A stretch of 64,000 nucleotides of DNA from Ancylobacter polymorphus (GTDB taxonomy: Bacteria; Pseudomonadota; Alphaproteobacteria; Rhizobiales; Xanthobacteraceae): positions 372,001 to 436,000 of the forward strand of contig NZ_JAUSUI010000004.1 in the NCBI RefSeq assembly GCF_030813495.1, given 5' to 3'. The position numbers were made by a program, and so were the translations under genes. Positions 8,766 through 18,107 of this stretch are shown piece by piece; the stretch's first letter is position 1; each line of letters begins with the position of its first letter. The notes below the pieces were generated by a model. It saw nothing but the letters and a program-made list of their open reading frames with translations. It was not told where the DNA came from and made no database searches.

Positions 8766-10148
8766 ATGGACGGCGGAACCAGCTTCTTCGGCGAGCTTCT
8801 CGGCAGCATTGCCGAGCGCGGACGTGCGCTGCTGGATCTCGGCCGCGAGCGCCGGTCCACCGGCGAGGCGCGGACCGCCAGCGTTGCCGAACTGTGCGAG
8901 CGGCTGCTCTCCGGGCAGGGGGAAGCCTCCGGCGTCGCGCTGGCGCAGGAGATTCTTGCCGCCTATGCCGGGCTGCGCAGCGGCGAGCGCATCGCCTTCT
9001 TTGAAACCTTGGCGCAGGATTTCGGCCCCGATGCCGCCCGGCTGGACAAGGCGCTGGCGGCCTACGCCGCCCATCCCGGCGCGCGCAGCGTGGCGGAGAT
9101 TCATTTTGCCAGCGAGCCGCGCCGGCAGGAACTGATCCGCCGCTTCAACCTTGCCCCCGGCGCCACGGCCCGGCTGGTGGCGATGCGGGCCGATCTTCTC
9201 GGTTTCCTGCGGCGCCGCCCCGACCTCGCCGAGGTCGACCGCGACTTCGTTCACCTCTTTGCTTCCTGGTTCAATCGGGGGTTCCTCGTGCTGCGCCGGA
9301 TCGACTGGTCGACCCCCGCCAATGTCCTGGAAAAGATCATCCGCTACGAGGCGGTGCACGAAATTCGCGACTGGAACGATCTGCGCGCCCGCGTCGACTC
9401 ACCCGACCGGCGCTGCTATGCCTTCTTCCATCCCGCACTGGTCGACGAGCCGCTGATCTTCGTCGAAGTGGCGCTGACGCGCGAGACGCCCTCCGCCATT
9501 GCCCCGATCCTCGACACCGCCCGCACGCCGCTGGCGCCGGAGACCGCACGCACGGCCGTGTTCTATTCCATCTCCAACTGCCAGACCGGGCTTGGCGGCG
9601 TCAGCTTCGGCAATTTCCTCATCAAGCAGGTGGTGGCGGAAATCTCCCGCGAATTCCCCAATCTGAAGGAGTTCGTCACCCTCTCCCCCGTGCCCGGCTT
9701 CCGCGCCTGGGTGGAGGCGCAGCTTGCCGACCCGGCCTCCACCGTGCTCACGGCGGAGCAGCGCACCGCGCTCGCAGGCATTGAGGGCACGCAGGCGCCC
9801 GAGGCTGCGGCGCGTGAGGCGCTGCGCCCGGTGATCGAGACGCTGGCGGCGCATTATTTCCTGATCGCACGCTCGCCGAAGGGAAAGCCGGTCGATCCCG
9901 TGGCGCGCTTCCACCTCGGCAATGGCGCGCGGCTGGAGCGTCTCAACCCGTTCGGCGACCTCTCGGCGCGCGGCATGGCGCAGTCCTACGGGCTGATGGT
10001 GAATTACCGCTACATCGCCGAGGACATCGAGAAGAACCACGAGGCATTCTTCGATCGCGGCACCATCGTCGCCAGCCCGCAGGTGCGCAAACTCGCCCGC
10101 GCCGAGGAGACGCCGAAGCCGCCGGCGCTGCGCGAGGTGGCCGGTTAA
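8766..10148 (+). CDS. Malonyl-CoA decarboxylase
   Basis: A 460-residue enzyme converting malonyl-CoA to acetyl-CoA and CO2. An N-terminal helical domain (about 1-150) is followed by the acetyltransferase-like catalytic domain. CYAFFHPALVDEPLIFVEVAL, SISNCQTGLGGVSFGNFLIKQV and FHLGNGARLERLN (the catalytic His region) are all family signatures. The ATG at 8766 has AGGGGAGG just upstream, and an in-frame ATG 90 bases earlier is less likely. No malonate transporter (matC) or malonyl-CoA synthetase (matB) neighbour is present, unlike the rhizobial mat operon, so it may serve malonyl-CoA turnover rather than malonate growth. Confidence 0.92.
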   Translation: MDGGTSFFGELLGSIAERGRALLDLGRERRSTGEARTASVAELCERLLSGQGEASGVALAQEILAAYAGLRSGERIAFFETLAQDFGPDAARLDKALAAYAAHPGARSVAEIHFASEPRRQELIRRFNLAPGATARLVAMRADLLGFLRRRPDLAEVDRDFVHLFASWFNRGFLVLRRIDWSTPANVLEKIIRYEAVHEIRDWNDLRARVDSPDRRCYAFFHPALVDEPLIFVEVALTRETPSAIAPILDTARTPLAPETARTAVFYSISNCQTGLGGVSFGNFLIKQVVAEISREFPNLKEFVTLSPVPGFRAWVEAQLADPASTVLTAEQRTALAGIEGTQAPEAAAREALRPVIETLAAHYFLIARSPKGKPVDPVARFHLGNGARLERLNPFGDLSARGMAQSYGLMVNYRYIAEDIEKNHEAFFDRGTIVASPQVRKLARAEETPKPPALREVAG

Positions 10149-10250
10149 CGACAGGCGGCACCGGCCCCGCGCGCTTGACAGGGCGGCAGCCCTTATGCCC
10201 GATGCCGCAAGGCGGACCGGCGGGGGCTCGCCGTGCAGGCGGAGCGTTCC

Positions 10251-11477
10251 ATGCGGTTTCTACCCCATCTCCTCAAGCGGTTCGTCCATAAGGGCCAGCT
10301 GACGGTCATCGAGCCCAATGGCACGCGCACCGTCTTCGGCAGCGGCGAGGACGGGCCGAATGTGGTGATGCGGCTGAAGGACGAGAAGCTCGACCGCGAG
10401 CTGTTCTTCAACCCCGAGCTCGTCTCGGCCGAAGCCTATATGGACGGAAGGCTGACCTTCGAGGACGGCTCCACCGTCTATGATTTCCTCATGCTGTTCT
10501 CGGTCAACCGGCGCGGCCTCGCCTCGCATCCGGTGCAGCAGGCGCTGCGGCGCTCCTGGCGCGCGCTCAAGCGCTGGCACCAGTCCAACCCGCTGGGCCG
10601 TTCGGCCAGCAATGCCCAGAGCCATTACGACCACCCGCCCGAGTTCTACCGGCTGTGGCTCGATTCGCGCATGATCTATTCCTGCGCCTATTTCCCCACG
10701 CCCGAGGCTTCGCTGGAAGAAGCGCAGGAGGCCAAGCTGCGCCACATCGCCGCCAAGCTGAAGCTGGAGCCGGGGATGAAGGTGGCCGAGATCGGGTCGG
10801 GCTGGGGCGCGCTCGCCATCTATCTCGCTGAACTCGGCGTGCATGTCACCGCGATCAACGTCGCCACCGAACAGCTCGCCGAATCGAAGAAGCGCGCCGA
10901 GGCGGCCGGCGTCGCCGACCGCATCACCTTCTTCGAGCGCGACTATCGCGAGCTCACCGGCCGCTTCGACCGCATCGTCTCCGTCGGCATGATGGAGCAT
11001 GTCGGCGTCAATCATTTCGACGACTATTTCAACACCATCAAGCGGCTGCTGGCGCCGGGCGGCTTCGCCATGATCCATGCCATCGGCCGCATGTCGCCGC
11101 CCGGCTCGACCGCGCCGTTCATCCGCAAATACATCTTCCCCGGCGGCTATGTGCCGGCCATGTCGGAAGTGTTCACCTCGCTGGAGCGGGTCGGGCTGTG
11201 GACGGCCGACTGCGAGATCCTGCGCCTGCACTATTACTGGACCATCCGCCACTGGCGGCAGAACTTCGAGGCCAAGCGCGGCGAGGTGGTGGCGATGATG
11301 GGCGAGCGCTTCGCCCGCATGTGGGAGTTCTACCTCGTGGCGGTGGAACTCGGCTTCCTGCATGGCTCGAACATGGTGTTCCAGCTGCTGCTCTCCAATG
11401 AGCGCGACGACGTGCCTGTTATCCGCGACTTCATCACCGATGGCGAAAGGGCGCTGGCGGCGCGGCCGGTTCCCTAG
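10251..11477 (+). CDS. cfa: Cyclopropane-fatty-acyl-phospholipid synthase family methyltransferase
   Basis: A 408-residue SAM-dependent enzyme that adds a methylene bridge to cis double bonds in membrane phospholipids. The SAM site is VAEIGSGWGALAIYLAE (about residues 177-193). Other family blocks are ARSIYSCAYF-like (here SRMIYSCAYF), VSVGMMEHVG and the C-terminal HYYWTIRHWRQNF. GGAG lies 6 bases before the ATG at 10251, which I prefer to the GTG at 10233. It follows malonyl-CoA decarboxylase by 102 bases on the same strand. The downstream 231-base gap contains no clear terminator. Confidence 0.92.
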   Translation: MRFLPHLLKRFVHKGQLTVIEPNGTRTVFGSGEDGPNVVMRLKDEKLDRELFFNPELVSAEAYMDGRLTFEDGSTVYDFLMLFSVNRRGLASHPVQQALRRSWRALKRWHQSNPLGRSASNAQSHYDHPPEFYRLWLDSRMIYSCAYFPTPEASLEEAQEAKLRHIAAKLKLEPGMKVAEIGSGWGALAIYLAELGVHVTAINVATEQLAESKKRAEAAGVADRITFFERDYRELTGRFDRIVSVGMMEHVGVNHFDDYFNTIKRLLAPGGFAMIHAIGRMSPPGSTAPFIRKYIFPGGYVPAMSEVFTSLERVGLWTADCEILRLHYYWTIRHWRQNFEAKRGEVVAMMGERFARMWEFYLVAVELGFLHGSNMVFQLLLSNERDDVPVIRDFITDGERALAARPVP

Positions 11478-11708
11478 ACGGGCGAAATTGGGCGGACGGA
11501 ACGGGGAACCCGGCGAGGGGTATTGCGTTCATCGTAGTTACTGACCGCCTGTGCAAGTTGAGAAGTTCCCGCATGTCCTTCGCCTTGTGTCGTCCGTCGC
11601 CCCGTTCGCGGCCCCGCCGCCCTGGTCCGCAGCCCCTGGCGGCGGGCATGTTCCTTCCCGCTTCCGGTCCTTGCCGCCCGGCCGCGCGCGCGAAGGCCGG
11701 GGCGTTTC

Positions 11709-14261
11709 ATGTCGGTGGGTGAGCGCGTCGACCTTTCCAATTGCGATCGCGAGCCGATCCACATTCCCGGCAGCGTGCAGTGCCATGGCTGCCTGATCGC
11801 CTGCGATCCGCAGGGCGGGGTGGTGCAGCGCCATTCCAGCAATGCGGCCGAGATGCTCGCGCTGTCGGGCCCGCTCATCGGCCGCGATCTCGCCGATCTG
11901 CTCGGCTCCCGAGCCGCCACCCGCATCCGCGAGGCGCTGGCGCGGGGTTCGGACCCGTCGTCTCCGGCGCTGCTGTTCAATGTCGAACTGGCGTCCGGCG
12001 GGCGGTTCGACGTGTCCGCCCATGTGTTCAGGGGCGTCAGCCTCATCGAGTTCGAGGTCGCCTCGGCCGAGGACGGGCCGGCGCTCGACCTCGCCCGCTC
12101 TATGTTCGCCCGGGTGCGGGGTGAGAAGGACATCGACAGGCTGCTCGAACATTCCTCGCGGCTGATCCGCAGCCTGCTCGGCTATGACCGGGTGATGATC
12201 TACCAGTTCGCCGAGGACGGCGCCGGGCAGGTGGTGAGCGAGGACAGGCGCGAGGATCTGGAGAGCTTCCTGCACCAGTGGTTCCCCGCCAGCGACATTC
12301 CCCAGCAGGCGCGCTCCCTCTATGTCCGCAACATCGTCCGCGTCATCGGCGATGCCAATGGCGAGCGCTGCCCGCTGGTGCCGGAGGAAACCCCGCTCGA
12401 CGACCCGCTGGACCTGTCCTTCGCGCATCTGCGCTCGGTGTCGCCGATCCATCTCGAATATCTGCGCAATATGGGGGTGGCCGCCTCCATGTCGATTTCC
12501 GTCATCGTCGACGGCCAGCTCTGGGGGCTGGTGGCGTGCCATCATTACGCGCCGCGCGTGCTGCCCATGGCGGAGCGGGTGGCGGCGGAGATGTTCGGCG
12601 CCTTCTTCGCCCTGCATCTGCAGGCGCTGAAGCAGAAGCGCACGCTCGATGTCGCCACCATGGCGCGCCGCGCGCTCGACCGCGTGCTGGGCCTCGCCTC
12701 GCAGGAGGAGGATATTGGCGGATTGCTGCGCACCAATCTCGCCGACTTCGCCAAGCTGATGCCCTGCGACGGCATCGGCCTGTGGCTCGGCGGGCAGTGG
12801 AGCGCGGATGGCGCGGTGCCTCCGGCCTCGGACATTCCGGGGCTTGCCAATTTCATCGGCGAGCGGGCCGAGGGCAAGGTGTGGGCGAGCCACGAGCTCT
12901 CCGCCATCTGGCCGCGCGCGGAAACGTTCTGCGCCGAGGCGTCCGGCGTGCTGGCGCTGCCGCTGTCGCAGCTGCCGCGCGACTATCTCTTGTTCTTCCG
13001 CAAAGAGATCGTCCACACGCTGGACTGGGCCGGCCGGCCGGAAAAGACCTATGAGACCGGCCCGCTCGGCGACCGGCTGACCCCGCGCAAGAGCTTCGCC
13101 ATCTGGAAGGAAACGGTGCGCGGCAAGGCGAGCCCGTGGACCGATGCCGACCGCGAGATCGCCGAGGCGGCGCGCTCCACGCTGGTGGAAATCGTGCTGC
13201 GCCATAATGAACTGATGGCCGATGAGCGCGACAAGGCCGATACCCGCCAGCGCCTGCTCAATGAAGAGCTGAACCACCGGGTGAAGAACATTCTCGCGGT
13301 CATTAAGTCGCTGGTGGAGCACTCGCTGCGCGACGGCCGCAGCACGCAGGATTATGTCGAGAGCCTGCGCGGCCGGGTGCAGGCGCTGGCCATCGCCCAT
13401 GACCAGGTGGTGCGCGGGGCGGGCGGCGGATCGCTCGGCGACCTCTTGCGCGCCGAACTCTCGCCCTATGGCGGCGACGGGTCCCGGCTGACGCTGAGCG
13501 GCCCCACCGTCTGGCTCGACGCGCGCGCCTTCTCGGTCATGGCGCTGGTGCTGCACGAACTTTCCACCAACGCCGCCAAATATGGCGCGCTCTCGCGGCT
13601 CGGCGGCCGGCTGGAGGTGGCGTGGCGCGTCACCCCGGAGGGCGATTGCGAGGTGATGTGGCGCGAGCAGGGCGGCCCGGAGGTGGTGGCCACCGGAAGG
13701 CGCGGCTTCGGCATGGCGCTGATCGAGCGCAGCGTGCCCTATGATCTCGGCGGCACCAGCCGGCTGGAATTCGCCCCCGCCGGGCTGGTGGCGCATCTGC
13801 GCCTGCCTGCCCGCCATATCTCCACCTCGTCGGGCGAGGCGGGGGAGGGGTTGGAGGGTGACAATCTCGGCGCCGCCCCGGCGCAGCCGGAGCCGCTGTC
13901 GGAGCTGGGCGTGCTGCTGGTGGAAGACCAGATGCTCATCGCCATGGATGTGGAGATGATGCTGAACGATGCCGGCATCGACAATGTGGTGACGGCGCCT
14001 TCCGCCGCCGAGGCGCTGCGCCGGCTGCAGGATTTCACGCCCGATGTGGCGGTGCTCGATGTCAATCTCGGCGCCGGCACCTCGGCCCCGGTGGCGCAGG
14101 AACTCCAGCGCCTCGGCGTGCCCTTCCTCTTCGCCACCGGCTATGGCGACCGTTCGATGATTCCGGCGGGCTGCGAGGGCGTGCCGGTGCTGCCCAAGCC
14201 TTATGAGAGCGAACCGCTGATGAAGGCGTTGCGCGAGATCTGGGAGCGCCGGGCGGCGTAA
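11709..14261 (+). CDS. bphP: Bacteriophytochrome: PAS-GAF-PHY-HWE histidine kinase-receiver
   Basis: An 850-residue red/far-red photoreceptor. Cys12, before REPIHIPGS, is the usual biliverdin-binding position. The GAF domain has FPASDIPQQAR (192-202) and SPIHLEYLRNMGVAASMSIS (245-264) with no plant-type Cys. The PHY tongue has PRKSF (459-463). The kinase is of the HWE class: ELNHRVKNILAVIKSL with His523, HELSTNAAKYGALS in the N-box, and Trp-Arg-Glu at 651-653. A receiver domain (about 733-850) has acceptor Asp784. The kinase is therefore fused to its own receiver, with no DNA-binding output. No heme oxygenase gene is in the window. Cys25 and Cys28 replace the usual Pro and Ala of the Gln-Pro-His-Gly-Ala motif. 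Confidence 0.95.
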   Translation: MSVGERVDLSNCDREPIHIPGSVQCHGCLIACDPQGGVVQRHSSNAAEMLALSGPLIGRDLADLLGSRAATRIREALARGSDPSSPALLFNVELASGGRFDVSAHVFRGVSLIEFEVASAEDGPALDLARSMFARVRGEKDIDRLLEHSSRLIRSLLGYDRVMIYQFAEDGAGQVVSEDRREDLESFLHQWFPASDIPQQARSLYVRNIVRVIGDANGERCPLVPEETPLDDPLDLSFAHLRSVSPIHLEYLRNMGVAASMSISVIVDGQLWGLVACHHYAPRVLPMAERVAAEMFGAFFALHLQALKQKRTLDVATMARRALDRVLGLASQEEDIGGLLRTNLADFAKLMPCDGIGLWLGGQWSADGAVPPASDIPGLANFIGERAEGKVWASHELSAIWPRAETFCAEASGVLALPLSQLPRDYLLFFRKEIVHTLDWAGRPEKTYETGPLGDRLTPRKSFAIWKETVRGKASPWTDADREIAEAARSTLVEIVLRHNELMADERDKADTRQRLLNEELNHRVKNILAVIKSLVEHSLRDGRSTQDYVESLRGRVQALAIAHDQVVRGAGGGSLGDLLRAELSPYGGDGSRLTLSGPTVWLDARAFSVMALVLHELSTNAAKYGALSRLGGRLEVAWRVTPEGDCEVMWREQGGPEVVATGRRGFGMALIERSVPYDLGGTSRLEFAPAGLVAHLRLPARHISTSSGEAGEGLEGDNLGAAPAQPEPLSELGVLLVEDQMLIAMDVEMMLNDAGIDNVVTAPSAAEALRRLQDFTPDVAVLDVNLGAGTSAPVAQELQRLGVPFLFATGYGDRSMIPAGCEGVPVLPKPYESEPLMKALREIWERRAA

Positions 14262-14305
14262 ATCGTTGACGTCTCGAAAGCCGACGGCCTTTCGCGCCAA
14301 GCGCT

Positions 14306-14971
14306 CTAAGCGCGCTTCTTCTCGACCGGCTCCGTGCCGTAATAGGCGAGGAAGATCGCGACGGCCCGGTCCACCGTGGCTTCGATCTGCGCGGGTGTGG
14401 GCTGCTGCTCGGTGCCGAACAGCAGGCCCTTCACCTGATTGCTCTGGCACAGATTGAAGAACACATAGGCGGCAGCGAGATCGTCATCGATGGCGAGCCG
14501 GCCGAGATCGGCCTGCTGGCGCAGCAGTTCGCCCAGCCGCTGGCCGCCATGGCAGGGGCCGGCCTCAAAGAAGGTGCGGCCCACGCGCGGAAACCGCTCC
14601 GCCACCGCGATCACCATGCGCACCAGACGAATATGGTCCGGCTGCACCATCATGCTCATGAAGGAAATGCCGATCCGGCGCAGCAGGCTCGCCACATCGT
14701 CGATCGAAGGGTCGACCACGAACAGGTGCTCGGCGGAGCGGGCGCGGTCATTGTGCACCAGCGCCTCGAACAGCTCTTCCTTGCTGTTGAAATAGACATA
14801 GATCGTCGCCTTGGAGACGCTGGCCGCCTTGGCCACCTCGTCCATGCTGGCCGCGTCGAAGCCCTTTTCGAAAAAGACCTTCCGCGCGCCGTCGATGATG
14901 TCGCGGCGCTTGGACGATTCCGGCTCGGTGCGCGCAGGCGCGGCGGGCGTTTCGATGTCTGTCATGCTCAT
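14306..14971 (-). CDS. TetR/AcrR-family repressor
   Basis: A 221-residue regulator. The N-terminal helix-turn-helix is ARKVFFEKGFDAASMDEVAK followed by ASVSKATIYVYFNSKEELFEAL. The C-terminal ligand domain resembles the TetR_C AefR-like type (VVIAVAERFPRVGRTFFEAG). The start at 14971 has AGGGGA 5 bases before it. It is divergent from the emrAB pump genes and two palindromic sites lie between them. By analogy with such pairs it should repress the pump and itself until a toxic ligand binds. Confidence 0.9.
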   Translation of the reverse strand: MSMTDIETPAAPARTEPESSKRRDIIDGARKVFFEKGFDAASMDEVAKAASVSKATIYVYFNSKEELFEALVHNDRARSAEHLFVVDPSIDDVASLLRRIGISFMSMMVQPDHIRLVRMVIAVAERFPRVGRTFFEAGPCHGGQRLGELLRQQADLGRLAIDDDLAAAYVFFNLCQSNQVKGLLFGTEQQPTPAQIEATVDRAVAIFLAYYGTEPVEKKRA

Positions 14972-15024
14972 GGCTATCCCCTGCCCCTGATAGGGCGCGC
15001 GGAACGCTGTTGTCAAAGCTCTTG

Positions 15025-15079
15025 ACTAAACTGTTTAGTTTGATATGTAAAGCGTCAGAGTGAACTGAACGGTTTAGTT
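15025..15079. promoter_or_regulatory. Two TetR-type operators in the tetR/emrA divergent promoter
   Basis: Site 1 is ACTAAACTGTTTAGT (15025-15039), a perfect palindrome around T15032. Site 2 is AACTGAACGGTTTAGTT (15063-15079), the same core CTNAACNGTTTAG with one broken pair, centred at 15071. The centres are 39 bases apart. Site 1 overlaps a TTGACT -35 box at 15022-15027 reading toward emrA, and site 2 ends 8 bases before the emrA ribosome site. The placement fits direct repression by the adjacent TetR protein. Confidence 0.8.
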
Positions 15080-15097
15080 ACGTTACGGAGGGTGGTC

Positions 15098-16267
15098 ATG
15101 GCGCAGGCTGAGATCAGGGCAGTGCCGGAGACGGCGGCGCGTGAATCCGCCGAGCCGATCCCGCTCACCGCGCGCAAGCCGGCGCCGGACGCGGCCACGC
15201 GCGTCTCATCTTCCACTGACGCGGCACCCAAGCCGCCGCGCTCGCGCAAGAAGCTGATCCTTGGAGCGATCCTGCTCGCCGTGCTGGCGGGCGGGGGCTT
15301 TTATGGTGCCGATTGGTGGCGCGTGGGCCGGTTCATGGTCTCCACCGACGATGCCTATGTCGGTGCCGACACCTCGATCCTCGCCGCCAAGGTGGCGGGC
15401 CATGTCGTCGCGCTCGATGTCGAGACCAACCAGAACGTCAAGGCCGGCGATGTCATCGCCCGCATCGACGATGGCGACTACCGGCTCGCCCTCAAGGCGG
15501 CGGAGGACAAGATCGCCACCCAACAGGCGACGATCGACCGCTATGGCCAGCAGATGGAGGCGGCGCGGGCGGAGATCGACCAGGCGCAGGCGGAACTCGC
15601 CTCCCAGCAGGCCGAACTTCAGCGCGCCGATCTCGAACTCACCCGCCAGACCCAGCTGATGAAGGACCAGTTCTCCAGCCGCGCCACGCTGGAGACGGCG
15701 CGCGCCGATCGCGACAAGGCGCAGGCCGCCGTCGATGCCGCCAAGGCCAAGGTGGTCTCCGCCCAGGCCAATGTCGCCGTGCTCGACGCCCAGCGCACCG
15801 AGGCGCTGCGCACGCTGGATGAGCTGAATACCGCCCGCGAGCAGGCCCAGCGCGACCTCGACTTCACCGTCGTCAAGGCGCCGTTCGATGGCGTCGTCGG
15901 CAATCGCGCGGTGCAGCTCGGCCAGCTGGTGCAGGCCGGCACGCGCATCGCCGCGCTGGTGCCGATGGCGCAGGTCTATGTCGACGCCAATTTCAAGGAG
16001 ACCCAGCTCGGCCGGCTGCATCCCGGCCAGAAGGTCGATGTCGCGGTCGATGCCTATCCCGACGAGACCTTCCACGGCCGCGTGATCAGCGTCGCCCCGG
16101 CCTCCGGCTCGGTGTTCAGCCTGCTGCCGCCGGAAAACGCCACCGGCAATTTCACCAAGATCGTCCAGCGCGTCCCGGTGCGGATCGAGCTGGATGAGGC
16201 CGCCCGCGACAAGGCGGAGCTGCGCCCGGGCATGTCGGTGGTCGCCACCGTCGACACCCGCGGCTGA
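15098..16267 (+). CDS. emrA: EmrA-type membrane fusion protein (HlyD family)
   Basis: A 389-residue periplasmic adaptor for a multidrug pump. One membrane helix (about residues 52-72) is followed by VSTDDAYVGAD, the EmrA/HlyD signature, a lipoyl-like half (AKVAGHVVALDVETNQNVKAGDVIARID), a long coiled coil rich in Gln, Ala and Glu (about 145-260), then the second lipoyl half (TVVKAPFDGVVGN) and a beta-barrel (DANFKETQLGRLHPGQKVDV). The ATG at 15098 has GGAGG upstream. Unlike textbook EmrA, it has a ~50-residue Pro/Ala-rich cytoplasmic leader. It is followed by emrB after 17 bases. Confidence 0.92.
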   Translation: MAQAEIRAVPETAARESAEPIPLTARKPAPDAATRVSSSTDAAPKPPRSRKKLILGAILLAVLAGGGFYGADWWRVGRFMVSTDDAYVGADTSILAAKVAGHVVALDVETNQNVKAGDVIARIDDGDYRLALKAAEDKIATQQATIDRYGQQMEAARAEIDQAQAELASQQAELQRADLELTRQTQLMKDQFSSRATLETARADRDKAQAAVDAAKAKVVSAQANVAVLDAQRTEALRTLDELNTAREQAQRDLDFTVVKAPFDGVVGNRAVQLGQLVQAGTRIAALVPMAQVYVDANFKETQLGRLHPGQKVDVAVDAYPDETFHGRVISVAPASGSVFSLLPPENATGNFTKIVQRVPVRIELDEAARDKAELRPGMSVVATVDTRG

Positions 16268-16284
16268 GCCTTCAGGAGGCGCGC

Positions 16285-17856
16285 ATGTCCGACATCACAG
16301 CAACGCCCGGCGCCGCGCCGCGCGCGGCCTCCAGCGACGGGAGGCGCATGTTCGCCTTCCTGTGCATGGTGTTCGGCATGTTCATGGCGATCCTGGACAT
16401 CCAGATCGTCTCCGCCTCGCTCTCGGAAATCCAGGCCGGCCTCGCCGCGTCCTCCGACGAAATCTCCTGGGTGCAGACCAGCTACCTCATCGCCGAGGTG
16501 GTGATGATCCCGCTGTCCGGCTTCCTGTCGCGGGCGCTGTCGACGCGCTGGCTGTTCGCCGCCTCGGCGGTGGGCTTCACCGTCATGAGCTTCATGTGCG
16601 CCACCGCGACCTCGATCGACCAGATGATCGTCTATCGCGCGCTGCAGGGCTTTCTCGGCGGCGGCATGATCCCGACCGTGTTCGCCGCCGCCTATTCCGT
16701 GTTTCCGCGCGAGAAACAGGGCGTGGTGGCGCCGCTCATCGGCCTGGTGGCGACGCTGGCGCCCACCATCGGCCCGACCATCGGCGGCTATCTCACCGAT
16801 TTGTTCTCCTGGCACTGGCTGTTTCTCGTCAACATCATCCCCGGCATCTTCGTCGTCATCACCACGGTGACGCTGGTGGATTTCGACGAGCCCGACCTCG
16901 CTCTGCTCGACCGCTTCGACTGGTGGGGTCTTTTGTTCATGGCCGGCTTTCTCGGCAGCCTGGAATTCGTGCTGGAGGAGGGGCCGACCAATGACTGGTT
17001 CGAGGACCACTGGATCGTCATTTTCGCCGTGCTCGGCGCGGTGTCGGCGGTGGCGTTCTTCGCCCGCGTCTTCATGGCGCGCGAGCCGGTGGTCGATCTG
17101 CGCGCCTTCGCCAACCGCAATTTCGCCGTCGGCTCCGCCTTCAGCTTCGTGGTCGGCATCGGGCTTTACGGGCTGACCTATCTCTACCCGCTCTATCTCG
17201 CCCGGGTGCGGGGCTATTCGGCGCTGATGATCGGCGAGACCATGTTCGTCTCCGGCCTCGCCATGTTCCTGTGTGCGCCCATCGCCGGCCGGCTGATGGG
17301 CAAGGTCGATCCGCGCGCCATGATCGCCTTCGGCTTCGCCGCCTTCGCCCTCGGCACCTGGCAGGTGACCGGGCTGACCAAGGACTGGGATTTCTGGGAG
17401 CTGCTGGTGCCGCAGATCCTGCGCGGCGTCGGCATCATGATGGCGATGATCCCGATCAACAACATCTCGCTCGGCACCCTGCCGCCGGACCAGCTGAAGA
17501 ACGCCTCCGGCCTGTTCAACCTGATGCGCAATCTCGGCGGCGCGGTGGGGCTCGCCCTCATCAATACCGTGCTCAACGACCGCTGGGACCTGCACCTCGC
17601 CCGCCTGCACGAGAATGTGCAATGGGCGAATGCGGCGGCGGTGGAACGGCTCGATTCCATGACCCGCGCGCTGTCCGCGCTCGGCTCGGATGCCGGCACG
17701 GCGGCGCTGAAGCGGATGGCGGGGCAGGTGCGTATCCAGGCCGAGGTGATGGCGTTTTCCGACGTGTTCCTCGTGCTCACCGTGCTGTTCGTCGCCCTGT
17801 TCTTCGCCGCCCCGCTGCTGCGCCGTCCGACGCACAAGGTGGAGGGCGGGCACTGA
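16285..17856 (+). CDS. emrB: DHA2-family MFS multidrug transporter EmrB
   Basis: A 523-residue, 14-helix proton-driven exporter. Typical DHA2 motifs are present: FMAILDIQIVSASLSEIQAG in helix 1, ISWVQTSYLIAEVVMIPLSG in helix 2, and GLVATLAPTIGPTIGGYLTD with the antiporter motif C in helix 5. AGGAGG lies just before the ATG. With EmrA and an outer-membrane channel (not encoded here) it would expel hydrophobic toxins across both membranes. Transcription is expected from the operator-controlled promoter upstream of emrA. Confidence 0.93.
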   Translation: MSDITATPGAAPRAASSDGRRMFAFLCMVFGMFMAILDIQIVSASLSEIQAGLAASSDEISWVQTSYLIAEVVMIPLSGFLSRALSTRWLFAASAVGFTVMSFMCATATSIDQMIVYRALQGFLGGGMIPTVFAAAYSVFPREKQGVVAPLIGLVATLAPTIGPTIGGYLTDLFSWHWLFLVNIIPGIFVVITTVTLVDFDEPDLALLDRFDWWGLLFMAGFLGSLEFVLEEGPTNDWFEDHWIVIFAVLGAVSAVAFFARVFMAREPVVDLRAFANRNFAVGSAFSFVVGIGLYGLTYLYPLYLARVRGYSALMIGETMFVSGLAMFLCAPIAGRLMGKVDPRAMIAFGFAAFALGTWQVTGLTKDWDFWELLVPQILRGVGIMMAMIPINNISLGTLPPDQLKNASGLFNLMRNLGGAVGLALINTVLNDRWDLHLARLHENVQWANAAAVERLDSMTRALSALGSDAGTAALKRMAGQVRIQAEVMAFSDVFLVLTVLFVALFFAAPLLRRPTHKVEGGH

Positions 17857-17903
17857 AGTCTTCGCTTCCCCGTCCGGCCGCACGGACGTGACGGGGGTCG
17901 AAG

Positions 17904-17995
17904 GTCATGGCCGGGCGACGCCCGGTCCACCGCGCCGTCGGGAGGCCGCCCCCTCTTCCTGATGACGCGCGGCCCGGCGACCGCCCGGCCATGAC
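17904..17995. repeat. Palindromic intergenic element (GTCATGGCCGGGC type)
   Basis: The element begins GTCATGGCCGGGC (17904-17916) and ends with its exact complement GCCCGGCCATGAC (17983-17995), with a GC-rich centre. It is different in sequence from the elements at 3951 and 7730. It lies in the 490-base gap between emrB and leuA. The rest of this gap holds the leader peptide and hairpin described separately, and I see nothing else in it. Confidence 0.75.
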
Positions 17996-18107
17996 GCACT
18001 CGCCTCCCGCTTTCGCCGCCCCAGAGGCTCCGCTTACCCCCGCCCTTGCCGTTTTCCCCGCGCTCGGCTATGACCTTGCGCCAGAGCAACCTCGCGAGAG
18101 CCGAGCC

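Noticed and set aside
11538..14450. A 970-codon minus-strand frame
   Set aside because: It is antisense to the bacteriophytochrome, whose domains are fully conserved. The antisense product has no motif.
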